A stretch of 41,850 nt of DNA, taken from NCBI GenBank assembly GCA_015056865.1, contig SVFM01000023.1, positions 1 through 41,850 of the forward strand. Direction: 5' to 3'. The notes under the pieces are model-generated. The model ran no database searches and was not told the DNA's origin. It saw nothing but the letters and a program-made list of their open reading frames with translations. This document shows, piece after piece, positions 31,280 to 39,565 of this stretch. The position numbers and the translations under genes were made by a program. How positions within the stretch are numbered: the first letter of the stretch is position 1; the number at the start of each line of letters is the position of its first letter. Source of the stretch: Lachnospiraceae bacterium. Its GTDB lineage: Bacteria > Bacillota > Clostridia > Lachnospirales > Lachnospiraceae.

Positions 31280-33037
31280 ATGAAGATTGCAAGAGACAAG
31301 ATCGTCTCAAGGATACTTTTTTGGGGTGCCATCCTGATATTGATCCTTTATCCCTTGCGGCATGTAGGGGTTGGGGTGGATCTGTGGGATGCGGGATACA
31401 ATTATGCCAATTTCCGTTACCCCGGATCGGAATATATGGATTCCATGTGGTATTATGCCACATGGTTGGCAAACCAGGTGGGGACGTTTCTCACCCGGCT
31501 GCCTTTTGCCGGCACCATGCTCGGGATGAATATTTATACCGGGCTGATCGTCAGTTTGATGGCGGTTATTTCCTGGTTGTTTGCGGTGAAAAAAATAGGA
31601 GTGCCCGGCTGGGTGGCTTTTATTGGAGAGATTATGGCAATCAGCCTTTGCTGGGCACCTACAGCCGTGTTATATAATTATCTCACCTATCTGCTGTTGC
31701 TGGTGGGAACTATTTTCTTATATCAAGGACTGGTAAAGGAAAAAAGAAGCTATCTTATTGTTGCCGGTGCGGTGCTTGGCTGTAATGTTGCAGTTAGATT
31801 TTCTAATCTGCCCCAGATGGCATTGATCATTGCGGTCTGGTCCAATGGGTTGATCCATCGAAAGAAATTCTCCGTTGTATTAAAACAAACCGGTTTCTGT
31901 GTATTGGGATATGTGGCAGCCGTGGCGGCGTATTTGTTGCTTGTGACAGGCTTGTACGGTACGTCTGATTATATCGAAGGTATCCGCAGATTGTTTGGCA
32001 TGACAGAGACGGCCGAGGATTATGCTCCCACGTATATGCTAAAGACGCTTTTTGATACATATTACGAGAGCACTTATTGGCTGAAGCGATATGCCCTTGC
32101 AGTGGTGGGAGAGTTTGCGTTACTTTTGGTCCTGCCGGGGAAGTTTGAGAAGATCAAAAAGGGCTTGATCATTGTTCTTACGCTTACAGTCACCGGATGG
32201 TTGATAGAAAAGGGATTCTTTTATCCTGATTATCATACCTATCAGGCAATCTTTCATCCCTGTGTTACTGTTTTTATACTGCTGCTCTTGTTGGCAGGAT
32301 GGCAGCTGGTCAGCAGATCTGCGACTCGGGAAGAGAAGCTGATGGCGGTGATCATGATGGTAACCCTGCTGATCACGTCACTTGGCAGTAACAACGCGGT
32401 ATATTCCAGCATCAACAATCTATTTTTGGTATTTCCCTGGTTTATGGGAGTCTTGTGGAAGTTTCTTAAGGAAAAGAAGATATGGTATTTTCCTTTCCAG
32501 GTGCTTATGTCAGTGACAGTATTGCTTTTGCTGGTGCTGAGCCTTCGTTTTGGAAGAACTTTTGTATATGAGCAGGCTACAGGCGGAAGAAACATGGATA
32601 CGGTGGTAGAAGATGTGGCGGTGCTGAAGGGGATCAAGACTTCAAAACAGAAGGCTATGGAACTAACTGATCTGTACCGATATCTGAAAGAACATGATCT
32701 GATCGGGCGGGAATGCTTATTATATGGAGAGATTCCTGCAGTGGCGTATTATATGGAGCTGCCTCCTGCGATCAACGTATGGTCGGATCTTAGATCTTAT
32801 ACCTATGAAACTATGCGGGAGGACTTGGAACAGTTAAGTGTACAAACGGCAGCCGGAAAGCGGCCGGTCATTATATTAGAAGCGGCAGTGCAGGACTATC
32901 TGGAGGGGAGTGCATCCGCCCAGGAAGTGTTCCTGGATGGGACTGCGGCGGACAAAATGGGACTTATTACGGAATTTATGAAAGAACATTCCTATCAATT
33001 GGCTTACAGCAACGAAAAATATGTGGTATATTTTTGA
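31280..33037 (+). CDS. Polytopic membrane protein, possible GT-C-type glycosyltransferase (585 aa)
   Basis: No named family recognised. The first ~415 residues hold roughly ten to twelve hydrophobic segments. The loop after the first segment reads Gly-Val-Asp-Leu-Trp-Asp-Ala-Gly-Tyr-Asn-Tyr. Acidic residues in this first outer loop are characteristic of lipid-phosphate-sugar (GT-C) glycosyltransferases. The last ~170 residues are soluble. The start is uncertain: ATG 31280 lies four bases after the infA stop without a clear SD, and a GTG at 31265 overlapping infA is possible. It interrupts the common infA-rpmJ neighbourhood, and a strong promoter just after its stop restores expression of the alpha operon. 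Confidence 0.8.
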   Translation: MKIARDKIVSRILFWGAILILILYPLRHVGVGVDLWDAGYNYANFRYPGSEYMDSMWYYATWLANQVGTFLTRLPFAGTMLGMNIYTGLIVSLMAVISWLFAVKKIGVPGWVAFIGEIMAISLCWAPTAVLYNYLTYLLLLVGTIFLYQGLVKEKRSYLIVAGAVLGCNVAVRFSNLPQMALIIAVWSNGLIHRKKFSVVLKQTGFCVLGYVAAVAAYLLLVTGLYGTSDYIEGIRRLFGMTETAEDYAPTYMLKTLFDTYYESTYWLKRYALAVVGEFALLLVLPGKFEKIKKGLIIVLTLTVTGWLIEKGFFYPDYHTYQAIFHPCVTVFILLLLLAGWQLVSRSATREEKLMAVIMMVTLLITSLGSNNAVYSSINNLFLVFPWFMGVLWKFLKEKKIWYFPFQVLMSVTVLLLLVLSLRFGRTFVYEQATGGRNMDTVVEDVAVLKGIKTSKQKAMELTDLYRYLKEHDLIGRECLLYGEIPAVAYYMELPPAINVWSDLRSYTYETMREDLEQLSVQTAAGKRPVIILEAAVQDYLEGSASAQEVFLDGTAADKMGLITEFMKEHSYQLAYSNEKYVVYF

Positions 33038-33044
33038 AAAACGC

Positions 33045-33073
33045 TTGCAAGCCCTGATAGCTTATGTTATAAT
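33045..33073 (+). promoter_or_regulatory. Promoter of rpmJ-rpsM-rpsK-rpsD-rpoA-rplQ
   Basis: TTGCAA (33045-33050), 17-base spacer, perfect TATAAT (33068-33073), eight bases after the stop of the membrane protein gene. Confidence 0.8.
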
Positions 33074-33106
33074 GTAAAACGGTCTTTTTTGAAAGGAGGG
33101 TTTAAC

Positions 33107-33220
33107 GTGAAGGTTAGATCATCAGTAAAACCAATTTGCGAAAAGTGCAAAATCATTAAAAGAAAAGGACGCATCAGAGTAATCTGCGAGAATCCGAAGC
33201 ACAAACAGAGACAGGGATAA
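33107..33220 (+). CDS. rpmJ: Large ribosomal subunit protein L36 (bL36), zinc type
   Basis: L36 is the smallest 50S protein and stabilises late 23S rRNA folding. The 37-residue protein starts at GTG with GAAAGGAGG seven to nine bases upstream. It has the zinc ligands Cys11, Cys14, Cys27 and His32 in Ile-Cys-Glu-Lys-Cys and Val-Ile-Cys-Glu-Asn-Pro-Lys-His. It is the first gene behind the strong TTGCAA/TATAAT promoter and is followed by a 297 bp spacer before rpsM. Confidence 0.97.
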   Translation: MKVRSSVKPICEKCKIIKRKGRIRVICENPKHKQRQG

Positions 33221-33517
33221 TCACCAATCTGAGAGATTTTTATCGAATCAGATGTGAGTTCTTGTCCCATGGTTATGTGCGGCTGAAATAGCAGAGATTC
33301 TGTGTGTTGTATTATATATAGAAGAAATGTTATTTAACATAAGAGTTTTGGGAAGAGCTTACGGGAGATTACTTGTTGATACCACGGTATGATTACCGGT
33401 GGAAAGATCGGATGGTGTCCGATTGGGTGAAAGCCCCAATCAACTTAGTAACAAGAGCACACGAAAAAAACAGACCAAATCATGTGTGCAAAATGCCAAA
33501 AAATGGAGGAAACGTAA
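33221..33517 (+). other. rpmJ-rpsM spacer with a structured RNA candidate
   Basis: No gene seen in these 297 bases. Between 33375 and 33444 an outer helix (GTTGAT with ATCAAC) could enclose three hairpins: CCACGGT with ACC-GGTGG (33382-33402), ATCGGA with TCCGAT (33407-33423) and GATTGGG with CCCAATC (33421-33441). The second and third share three bases and may be alternatives. GCACAC (33457-33462) pairs with GTGTGC (33484-33489) just before the rpsM SD. The layout suits a ribosomal-protein-binding leader. Confidence 0.55.
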
Positions 33518-33889
33518 ATGGCTCGTATTGCAGGTGTTGATTTACCGAGAGAAAAACGTATTGAGATCGGCCTGACCTATATCTATGGTATCGGCAGAAC
33601 GACTGCTACAAAATTGTGTGAGCAGGCAGGTGTAAATCCTGATACCCGTGTCAGAGATATTACTGACGATGAGGTAAAGAAGATTACAGAAGCAATCGAA
33701 ACTCTCGGTGTAACCGTAGAAGGTGACTTGAGAAGAGAGATCGCTCTGAACATCAAGAGACTTCAGGAAATTGGATGCTATCGTGGTATCCGTCATCGTA
33801 AGGGACTTCCTGTGCGTGGTCAGAAGACAAAGACCAATGCAAGAACACGCAAGGGACCCAAGCGTACAGTAGCAAACAAGAAGAAATAA
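33518..33889 (+). CDS. rpsM: Small ribosomal subunit protein S13 (uS13)
   Basis: S13 is in the 30S head and forms bridges to the 50S subunit. The 123-residue protein starts [12 protein letters not shown] and has Ile-Tyr-Gly-Ile-Gly-Arg helix-hairpin-helix-like residues. The C-terminal Gly-Leu-Pro-Val-Arg-Gly-Gln-x-Thr-Lys-Thr-Asn-Ala-Arg-Thr signature and a basic tail are present. SD is TGGAGG. It follows the structured spacer after rpmJ. Confidence 0.97.
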   Translation: MARIAGVDLPREKRIEIGLTYIYGIGRTTATKLCEQAGVNPDTRVRDITDDEVKKITEAIETLGVTVEGDLRREIALNIKRLQEIGCYRGIRHRKGLPVRGQKTKTNARTRKGPKRTVANKKK

Positions 33890-33930
33890 TCGTAACTATT
33901 AACAAATTTGAGAAAGTAGGTTAGTTTATC

Positions 33931-34329
33931 ATGGCTAAAAAAGTTGCAACGAAAAAGGTGACAAAAAAGCGCGTAAAGAAAAACGTTGAACGCGGACAGG
34001 CACATATTCAGTCTTCTTTCAATAACACGATCGTTACTCTGACAGATGCTGAAGGTAATGCTCTTAGCTGGGCAAGTGCCGGTGGTCTTGGTTTTAGAGG
34101 TTCAAGGAAATCTACTCCCTATGCTGCACAGATGGCGGCTGAAACAGCAACAAAGGCTGCTTTGGTTCACGGCTTAAAGACAGTAGATGTATTCGTTAAG
34201 GGACCCGGTTCAGGACGTGAGGCTGCAATCCGTGCATTGCAGGCATGTGGTTTGGAGGTAGTATCCATCCGCGACGTAACTCCCGTTCCTCACAATGGAT
34301 GTCGTCCTCCTAAGAGACGTCGTGTTTAA
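33931..34329 (+). CDS. rpsK: Small ribosomal subunit protein S11 (uS11)
   Basis: S11 lies on the 30S platform near the mRNA exit. The 132-residue protein has a lysine-rich N-terminal tail (about residues 1-20). [12 protein letters not shown] and the C-terminal [14 protein letters not shown] signature follow. The SD is weak (AGAAAG), unusual next to its neighbours, so translation may depend on that of rpsM, 41 bases upstream. Confidence 0.97.
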   Translation: MAKKVATKKVTKKRVKKNVERGQAHIQSSFNNTIVTLTDAEGNALSWASAGGLGFRGSRKSTPYAAQMAAETATKAALVHGLKTVDVFVKGPGSGREAAIRALQACGLEVVSIRDVTPVPHNGCRPPKRRRV

Positions 34330-34424
34330 TTGTAACAAGTTGGAAGAAAGCATGGGTGTAAGCCACTTCGTGCTGTAAACAATAGTCAGAGGCTGCGTGG
34401 CCTCGCAGAAAGGAAATAACAAAA

Positions 34425-35018
34425 ATGGCAGTTAATAGAGTACCGGTATTAAAGAGATGCAGAGCTCTGGGTTTGGAGCCTATGTATCTTGGTTATGACA
34501 AGAAATCCAACAGAACAAACGCAAGAGCAGGCAAGAAGATGAGTGAGTACGGCCTTCAGCTTCGTGAGAAGCAGAAAGCAAAATTCATCTACGGCGTTCT
34601 GGAGAAGCCCTTCAGAAATTACTATGACAAGGCTGACAGAATGAAAGGTATGACCGGTGAGAACCTTCTTGTAATGCTGGAGAGCAGACTGGACAGCGTA
34701 GTGTTTAGAATGGGTTTTGCAAGAACCAGAAGAGAAGCAAGACAGGTTGTTGGTCATAAGCATATTCTGGTAAACGGTAAGAAAGTAAACATTCCTTCTT
34801 ACCTGATCAAGGCCGGTGATGTGATCGAGATCACTGAGAAGGCAAAATCTCTGCAGAGATACAAAGATATCGCAGAGGTTACTGCAGGCAGATTAGTACC
34901 TGAATGGATGGACGTTGATAGCGAAAACATGAAAGGAACCATCAAAGCACTTCCCACCAGAGAACAGATTGATGTTCCCGTTAATGAGATGCTTATCGTC
35001 GAGTTGTACTCAAGATAA
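34425..35018 (+). CDS. rpsD: Small ribosomal subunit protein S4 (uS4), zinc-free form
   Basis: S4 begins 30S assembly and in several bacteria represses its own operon. The 197-residue protein lacks the N-terminal cysteine cluster, so it is the zinc-free form. The S4 RNA-binding domain at about 87-150 has [12 protein letters not shown] and His-Lys-His-Ile-Leu-Val-Asn-Gly. SD is AAAGGAAA. The 95 bp spacer before it includes a GAGGC/GCCTC hairpin about 20 bases upstream, a possible autoregulation site. Confidence 0.97.
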   Translation: MAVNRVPVLKRCRALGLEPMYLGYDKKSNRTNARAGKKMSEYGLQLREKQKAKFIYGVLEKPFRNYYDKADRMKGMTGENLLVMLESRLDSVVFRMGFARTRREARQVVGHKHILVNGKKVNIPSYLIKAGDVIEITEKAKSLQRYKDIAEVTAGRLVPEWMDVDSENMKGTIKALPTREQIDVPVNEMLIVELYSR

Positions 35019-35057
35019 TTCGTGAATCAAAAATGTTCGTAAAGGAGGGTATTTGCA

Positions 35058-36020
35058 GTGTTTGATTTTGAGAGACCCAATATTGAGGTCGTTGAGATCT
35101 CTGAGGACAAGAAGTACGGCAGATTCGTGGTAGAGCCTCTGGAAAGAGGTTATGGTATTACTCTGGGCAATTCCCTGAGAAGAATCATGCTTTCTTCCTT
35201 GCCGGGTGCAGCAGTCAGCCAGGTGAAAATTGAAGGCGTATTACACGAGTTCAGTTCTATCCCGGGCGTCAAAGAAGATGTGACTGAAATCATCATGAAC
35301 ATCAAGAGTCTTGCGATCAGAAACAACAGCGAGACAAATGAACCCAAGACTGCATACATCGAGTATGACGGTGAGGGAATTGTGAGAGCATCCGACATAC
35401 AGGTTGACCAGGATATCGAGATCCTGAATCCCGATCTTGTCATTGCTACGTTAAGTGGCGGCAAAGATGCCAAATTGTACATGGAACTTACCATTACAAA
35501 AGGCAGAGGTTATATCAGCGCTGACAAGAATAAACATGATGATTTACCGATCGGTGTTATAGCAGTAGATTCCATTTATACCCCGGTTGAGAGAGTTAAT
35601 GTTACAGTAGAAAATACCCGTGTAGGTCAGATTACAGACTTTGACAAGCTTACGCTTGATGTATACACTAACGGAACCTTGGTTCCTGATGAAGCAGTAA
35701 GTTTGGCTGCAAAAGTACTCAGCGAACACTTGAGCCTGTTCATCGATCTTTCCGAAAATGCCAAGACTGCAGAAGTTATGGTAGAGAAAGAGAATGATGA
35801 AAAAGAGAAAGTTTTAGAAATGAGTATCGACGAACTGGAATTGTCTGTTCGTTCCTACAACTGCTTAAAGAGAGCAGGTATCAATACAGTAGAAGAATTA
35901 ACCAACAAAACATCCGAAGATATGATGAAAGTGCGTAACCTCGGACGTAAGTCGCTGGAAGAAGTGCTGGCTAAGCTGAAAGAGCTGGGTCTGCAGCTTA
36001 ACCCCAGTGAGGAAGGCTGA
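35058..36020 (+). CDS. rpoA: RNA polymerase alpha subunit
   Basis: Alpha dimerises to start RNA polymerase assembly and its C-terminal domain binds promoter UP elements and regulators. The 320-residue protein starts at GTG with AAAGGAGGG upstream. The N-terminal domain has [12 protein letters not shown] at about 29-40, and the C-terminal domain (about 250-315) has [10 protein letters not shown] and Asn-Leu-Gly-Arg-Lys-Ser-Leu. It is co-transcribed with rpsD and followed by a 126 bp spacer with paired motifs. Confidence 0.97.
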   Translation: MFDFERPNIEVVEISEDKKYGRFVVEPLERGYGITLGNSLRRIMLSSLPGAAVSQVKIEGVLHEFSSIPGVKEDVTEIIMNIKSLAIRNNSETNEPKTAYIEYDGEGIVRASDIQVDQDIEILNPDLVIATLSGGKDAKLYMELTITKGRGYISADKNKHDDLPIGVIAVDSIYTPVERVNVTVENTRVGQITDFDKLTLDVYTNGTLVPDEAVSLAAKVLSEHLSLFIDLSENAKTAEVMVEKENDEKEKVLEMSIDELELSVRSYNCLKRAGINTVEELTNKTSEDMMKVRNLGRKSLEEVLAKLKELGLQLNPSEEG

Positions 36021-36026
36021 CTTGCA

Positions 36027-36116
36027 CAGTAAAGCCAAAGAGTGTGTGTGAGTTTGACTCATAAGTGGCATAGTAACAACATTCGGTAAGTAAGACCAAA
36101 GAGCGTGGCCGAATGT
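36027..36116 (+). repeat. Two copies of a 14-base loop motif in the rpoA-rplQ spacer
   Basis: GTAAAGCCAAAGAG (36029-36042) and GTAAGACCAAAGAG (36090-36103) match at 12 of 14 bases. The first is flanked by CACA/TGTG, the second lies in the loop of an 8 bp stem (ACATTCGG with CCGAATGT). Repeated presentation of one motif in loops suggests a protein-binding RNA, with L17 an obvious candidate ligand. Confidence 0.5.
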
Positions 36117-36146
36117 ACCATGAAATGATGAAAGGAAATTAGAAAA

Positions 36147-36683
36147 ATGGCAATGTACAGAAAACTTGGAAGAACATCTTCCCAGAGAAAAGCATTACTT
36201 AGAAATCAGGTAACAGCACTGGTTGCTAACGGCAGAATCATTACTACTCAGGCTAAGGCTAAAGAAGTGCAGAAGATCGTTGAAGGTCTGGTTGCAATGG
36301 CTGTAAGAGAAAAAGATAACTTTGAAATGGTTACTGTTTCCGCAAAGGTTCCTGTAAAGGACAAGGACGGCAAGAGAGTAAAAGAAGTGGTTGACGGCAA
36401 AAAGGTTACCAAGTTTGAGACCGTTGAGAAAGAGATCAAGAAGGATCTGCCCAGCAGACTGCACGTTAGACGTCAGATGCTGAAAGTTCTCTACACCGTA
36501 AAGGATGTGCCCGCTGAGAATGCCGGCAAGAAGAGAAACACCAAAGAAGTTGACCTGGTTGCAAAGTTGTTTGATGAGTATGCTCCTAAGTATGCAGATC
36601 GTAAGGGTGGTTACACCAGAATCATCAAGATCGGTCAGCGTAAAGGTGATGCTGCAATGGAAGTTGTTTTGGAGTTCGTGTAA
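36147..36683 (+). CDS. rplQ: Large ribosomal subunit protein L17 (bL17), with insertion
   Basis: L17 lies near the tunnel exit. Most bacterial L17 proteins are about 115-130 residues; this one is 178. The core is present: [12 protein letters not shown] at the start, [11 protein letters not shown] and Gly-Gly-Tyr-Thr-Arg-Ile at the end. About 50 extra charged residues sit between positions 58 and 105, including Val-Lys-Asp-Lys-Asp-Gly-Lys-Arg. SD is AAAGGAAA. It ends at a strong terminator. Confidence 0.97.
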   Translation: MAMYRKLGRTSSQRKALLRNQVTALVANGRIITTQAKAKEVQKIVEGLVAMAVREKDNFEMVTVSAKVPVKDKDGKRVKEVVDGKKVTKFETVEKEIKKDLPSRLHVRRQMLKVLYTVKDVPAENAGKKRNTKEVDLVAKLFDEYAPKYADRKGGYTRIIKIGQRKGDAAMEVVLEFV

Positions 36684-36714
36684 GCTGATATTCCAGTAAC
36701 AAGAAATGCGTGAA

Positions 36715-36754
36715 AGCAGAAGCATTGAATCTTCACAGATGCTTCTGCTTTTTT
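36715..36754 (+). terminator. Rho-independent terminator of the alpha operon
   Basis: AGCAGAAGCAT pairs perfectly with ATGCTTCTGCT over a 13-base loop and is followed by six T residues. Confidence 0.92.
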
Positions 36755-36766
36755 GATTTTACTGTA

Positions 36767-36796
36767 TTGAAACCACACTTTATTATGTGATATGAT
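36767..36796 (+). promoter_or_regulatory. Promoter of the ecfA1-ecfA2-ecfT-truA operon
   Basis: TTGAAA (36767-36772), 18-base spacer, TATGAT (36791-36796). The expected start falls at about 36803, the first base of the long inverted repeat. Confidence 0.6.
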
Positions 36797-36801
36797 AATG
36801 A

Positions 36802-37037
36802 GTATTCAGAACGAATATTGATAGGTTAGAAACGGACAATTTTCCGGGCAGGGTATGTGGCAATGACACACCCTTGAAAGACGTCGCGCTTGATGAGGTT
36901 AGGCATAAGCGTATAACGCTATGCCTCGAATCTAGCGTCCGTTACGTCTTTCACGGAGTGAGAGCGAGTGTGCCGTTGCCACATACCCTGCCCGGAAGAT
37001 TGCCCGTTTCTAACCTGCCGGTATTTGTTCTGAATAC
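36802..37037. repeat. 236 bp imperfect inverted repeat upstream of ecfA1
   Basis: The ends are GTATTCAGAAC (36802) and its complement (ending 37037). The core arms 36823-36863 and 36976-37016 differ at two of 41 positions. Further pairing: CACAC (36867) with GTGTG (36968), GAAAGACGT (36876-36884) with ACGTCTTTC (36944-36952), and an apical GGCATA-GCGT hairpin around 36902-36925. It forms one long hairpin in RNA. A 62-codon frame inside it has no SD and is a by-product. It could be a MITE-like element or a structured leader. Confidence 0.85.
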
Positions 37038-37065
37038 GATATCCTTTATCTGGAGCTTGTAAATA

Positions 37066-37926
37066 ATGAGTATTGTAAAAACTGAAAAGTTAACATATGA
37101 ATATATCAGACGGGATGAGGATGGCAATGTAGAGGGAAGTATTCTTGCTGTGGATGATGTGTCTTTGGATATTCAGCAGGGAGATTTTATTGCTGTTTTG
37201 GGACATAACGGCTCCGGCAAGTCTACACTGGCTAAGCATATCAATGCCATTTTATATCCCACGGGTGGGACGATCTGGGTAGATGGCAGGGATACCAAGG
37301 ATGATAAGGAACTGTGGAATATCCGTCAGACGGCAGGCATGGTATTTCAAAATCCGGACAACCAGATCATTGGACAAGTAGTGGAGGAGGACGTAGGCTT
37401 TGGACCGGAAAATATGGGTGTGCCTACGCCGGAGATCTGGCAGCGGGTTGAAGAAAGCCTGAAGGCCGTGGGCATGTATGAGTATCGTAAACATTCCCCC
37501 AACAAACTTTCCGGCGGACAAAAGCAAAGAGTTTCTATCGCCGGAGTTTTGGCTATGCATCCGAAATGTATTGTTTTGGATGAACCCACTGCAATGTTGG
37601 ATCCCAGCGGACGCAAGGAAGTGATCCGTGCGGTCCGTGGGCTGAATGATGTGGAGAATATGACAGTTATTTTGATCACACACTACATGGAAGAGATTAT
37701 TCATGCAGACAAAGTTTTTGTGATGGACAATGGCAGGATCGCCATGGAGGGAACGCCCCGGGAGATTTTTTCTCAGGTGGAAAAGCTGAAAGAATTGCGT
37801 CTGGATGTTCCCCAGGTTACGTTGCTGGCCTACGAATTGCAACAAAGAGGCGTAAAACTGCCGGATGGTATTCTGACCCATGATGAATTCGTGGAAGAAC
37901 TTTTGAAAGTGCGTGTGGGAGGTTAA
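37066..37926 (+). CDS. ecfA1: Energy-coupling factor transporter ATPase EcfA1
   Basis: One of the two ATPases that power vitamin and metal uptake by ECF transporters together with EcfT and various substrate subunits. The 286-residue protein has Walker A Gly-His-Asn-Gly-Ser-Gly-Lys-Ser-Thr, a Q-loop Phe-Gln-Asn-Pro-Asp-Asn-Gln, signature Leu-Ser-Gly-Gly-Gln-Lys-Gln-Arg-Val, Walker B Cys-Ile-Val-Leu-Asp-Glu-Pro-Thr and an H-loop Thr-His-Tyr-Met. GGAG lies ten bases before the ATG. It heads the operon behind the long inverted repeat; ecfA2 starts two bases after its stop. Confidence 0.95.
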   Translation: MSIVKTEKLTYEYIRRDEDGNVEGSILAVDDVSLDIQQGDFIAVLGHNGSGKSTLAKHINAILYPTGGTIWVDGRDTKDDKELWNIRQTAGMVFQNPDNQIIGQVVEEDVGFGPENMGVPTPEIWQRVEESLKAVGMYEYRKHSPNKLSGGQKQRVSIAGVLAMHPKCIVLDEPTAMLDPSGRKEVIRAVRGLNDVENMTVILITHYMEEIIHADKVFVMDNGRIAMEGTPREIFSQVEKLKELRLDVPQVTLLAYELQQRGVKLPDGILTHDEFVEELLKVRVGG

Positions 37927-37928
37927 AG

Positions 37929-38783
37929 ATGCCTATTGTTTTGGAGCATGTGAATTATATATATGGTCAAGATACTTCACTTCCGGTATATGCTCTGCAG
38001 GATATCAATCTGGTCATACCTGACGGTCAGTTTATAGGTATCATAGGCCACACAGGATCCGGCAAATCCACATTGGTGCAGCATTTAAATGGACTGATCA
38101 GGGCCACCAGTGGACGGGTGTTGTTTAATGATCAGGATATCTATGCAAAAGATTATAACATGAGACAGCTTCGCAGCAATGTAGGGTTGGTGTTTCAATA
38201 TCCCGAGCACCAGTTGTTTGAAACAGATGTGTTTACAGACGTTTGCTTTGGGCCCAAGAATCTGGGCCTTGATAAGCAGGAGGTGGAGCTTCGGGCCATA
38301 GATGCACTGCGGAAGGTTGGAATCTCAGAGGAATATTTTAAGCAGTCTCCCTTTGAACTTTCCGGAGGTCAAAAGCGGCGGGTAGCCATTGCAGGTGTTC
38401 TTGCCATGAAGCCCCAGGTTCTGGTGCTGGATGAGCCCACGGCAGGCTTGGACCCCAGAGGGCGGGAAGAAATACTGAACCAGATAGCAGTATTGCAGAA
38501 AGAGACCGGTATGACTGTGATCCTGGTCTCACATAGTATGGAGGATGTGGCTGCATATGTAGACCGGATCATCGTGATGAACCATGGTAAGGTTATGTAT
38601 GATGACGTTCCGGCTAAGGTTTTCAGTCATTATCAGGAATTAGAGCAGGTGGGATTGGCAGCACCCCAGGTTACTTATATTATGCATAAGCTGCGCGAAA
38701 AGGGACTTTTCGTGCGGGATGATGTGACTACCATCAGCGAGGCGGCAGAGGAGATCGCAAGATGCTTAGAGATATCACCATAG
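37929..38783 (+). CDS. ecfA2: Energy-coupling factor transporter ATPase EcfA2
   Basis: Second ATPase of the ECF module, pairing with EcfA1. The 284-residue protein shows Walker A Gly-His-Thr-Gly-Ser-Gly-Lys-Ser-Thr, Q-loop Phe-Gln-Tyr-Pro-Glu-His-Gln, signature Leu-Ser-Gly-Gly-Gln-Lys-Arg-Arg-Val, Walker B Val-Leu-Val-Leu-Asp-Glu-Pro-Thr and H-loop Ser-His-Ser-Met. The Leu-Phe-Glu-Thr-Asp-Val after the Q-loop is typical of A2. Its 3' end overlaps ecfT by 22 bases. No substrate-binding S component is in the window, so this is a shared group II module. Confidence 0.95.
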   Translation: MPIVLEHVNYIYGQDTSLPVYALQDINLVIPDGQFIGIIGHTGSGKSTLVQHLNGLIRATSGRVLFNDQDIYAKDYNMRQLRSNVGLVFQYPEHQLFETDVFTDVCFGPKNLGLDKQEVELRAIDALRKVGISEEYFKQSPFELSGGQKRRVAIAGVLAMKPQVLVLDEPTAGLDPRGREEILNQIAVLQKETGMTVILVSHSMEDVAAYVDRIIVMNHGKVMYDDVPAKVFSHYQELEQVGLAAPQVTYIMHKLREKGLFVRDDVTTISEAAEEIARCLEISP

Positions 38784-39565
38784 GACAATATTATCAGGCA
38801 GAATCCATAATCCACAAGCTGGATCCCAGAGTAAAGCTTGCGGGCACGATCGTATTTATTGTGTCCTTGTTTTTATATGACAATCTATTTGGATATCTTT
38901 GGGCAGCAGCCTTTTTGGGATTTGTGATCAAAGCTTCGAAGGTGCCGTTTAAGTTTATGGTAAAAGGGATGAAGGCTATTCTTTTTCTGCTGTTGCTTAC
39001 CGTAATATTCAATCTCTTTTTGACTCCCGGAGAACCACTGTTTACGCTCTGGAAGCTGACTGTGACCAAGGAGGGCGTGAAGACAGCGGTGCTTTTGGTA
39101 ATCCGGCTGGTGTTCTTGATCATTGGCTCTTCTGTGATGACTCTGACCACCACACCGAACAATCTGACAGACGGTATGGAAAAGGCTATGGGTCCTTTGA
39201 AAATACTGCACTTACCGGTGCATGAGGTGGCGATGATGATGTCCATTGCGCTGCGATTCATTCCTATTTTGTTGGAGGAAGCTGACAAAATCATGAAGGC
39301 CCAGATTGCCAGAGGGGCAGACTTTGAAAGCGGGAATTTGATCAAAAAAGCCAGGGCCATGGTGCCCCTTTTGGTGCCACTGTTTATTTCAGCCTTTCGC
39401 AGGGCCAATGATCTGGCAATGGCCATGGAAGCCAGATGTTATAGAGGCGGAGCTGGCAGGACCAAGATGAAACCTTTGATCTACCAAAAACGGGATGGCA
39501 TGGCTTATCTTATATTGTTATTTTACCTGGCAGCAGGGATCCTAGTGGGGAAAGTGTTGTTATAA
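38762..39565 (+). CDS. ecfT: Energy-coupling factor transporter membrane protein EcfT
   Basis: EcfT is the membrane scaffold linking the ATPases to substrate-specific S components. The 267-residue protein has five to six hydrophobic segments and two coupling helices carrying the Ala-Arg motifs Ile-Ala-Arg-Gly-Ala-Asp and Glu-Ala-Arg-Cys-Tyr-Arg-Gly. The N terminus Ser-Ile-Ile-His-Lys-Leu-Asp-Pro-Arg-Val-Lys-Leu is a family hallmark. AGGAG upstream lies inside ecfA2. Its stop codon shares a base with the truA start. Confidence 0.95.
   Translation: MLRDITIGQYYQAESIIHKLDPRVKLAGTIVFIVSLFLYDNLFGYLWAAAFLGFVIKASKVPFKFMVKGMKAILFLLLLTVIFNLFLTPGEPLFTLWKLTVTKEGVKTAVLLVIRLVFLIIGSSVMTLTTTPNNLTDGMEKAMGPLKILHLPVHEVAMMMSIALRFIPILLEEADKIMKAQIARGADFESGNLIKKARAMVPLLVPLFISAFRRANDLAMAMEARCYRGGAGRTKMKPLIYQKRDGMAYLILLFYLAAGILVGKVLL

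Noticed and set aside
36874..37062. 62-codon frame inside the long inverted repeat
   Set aside because: No SD, and the sequence is explained by the hairpin arms.
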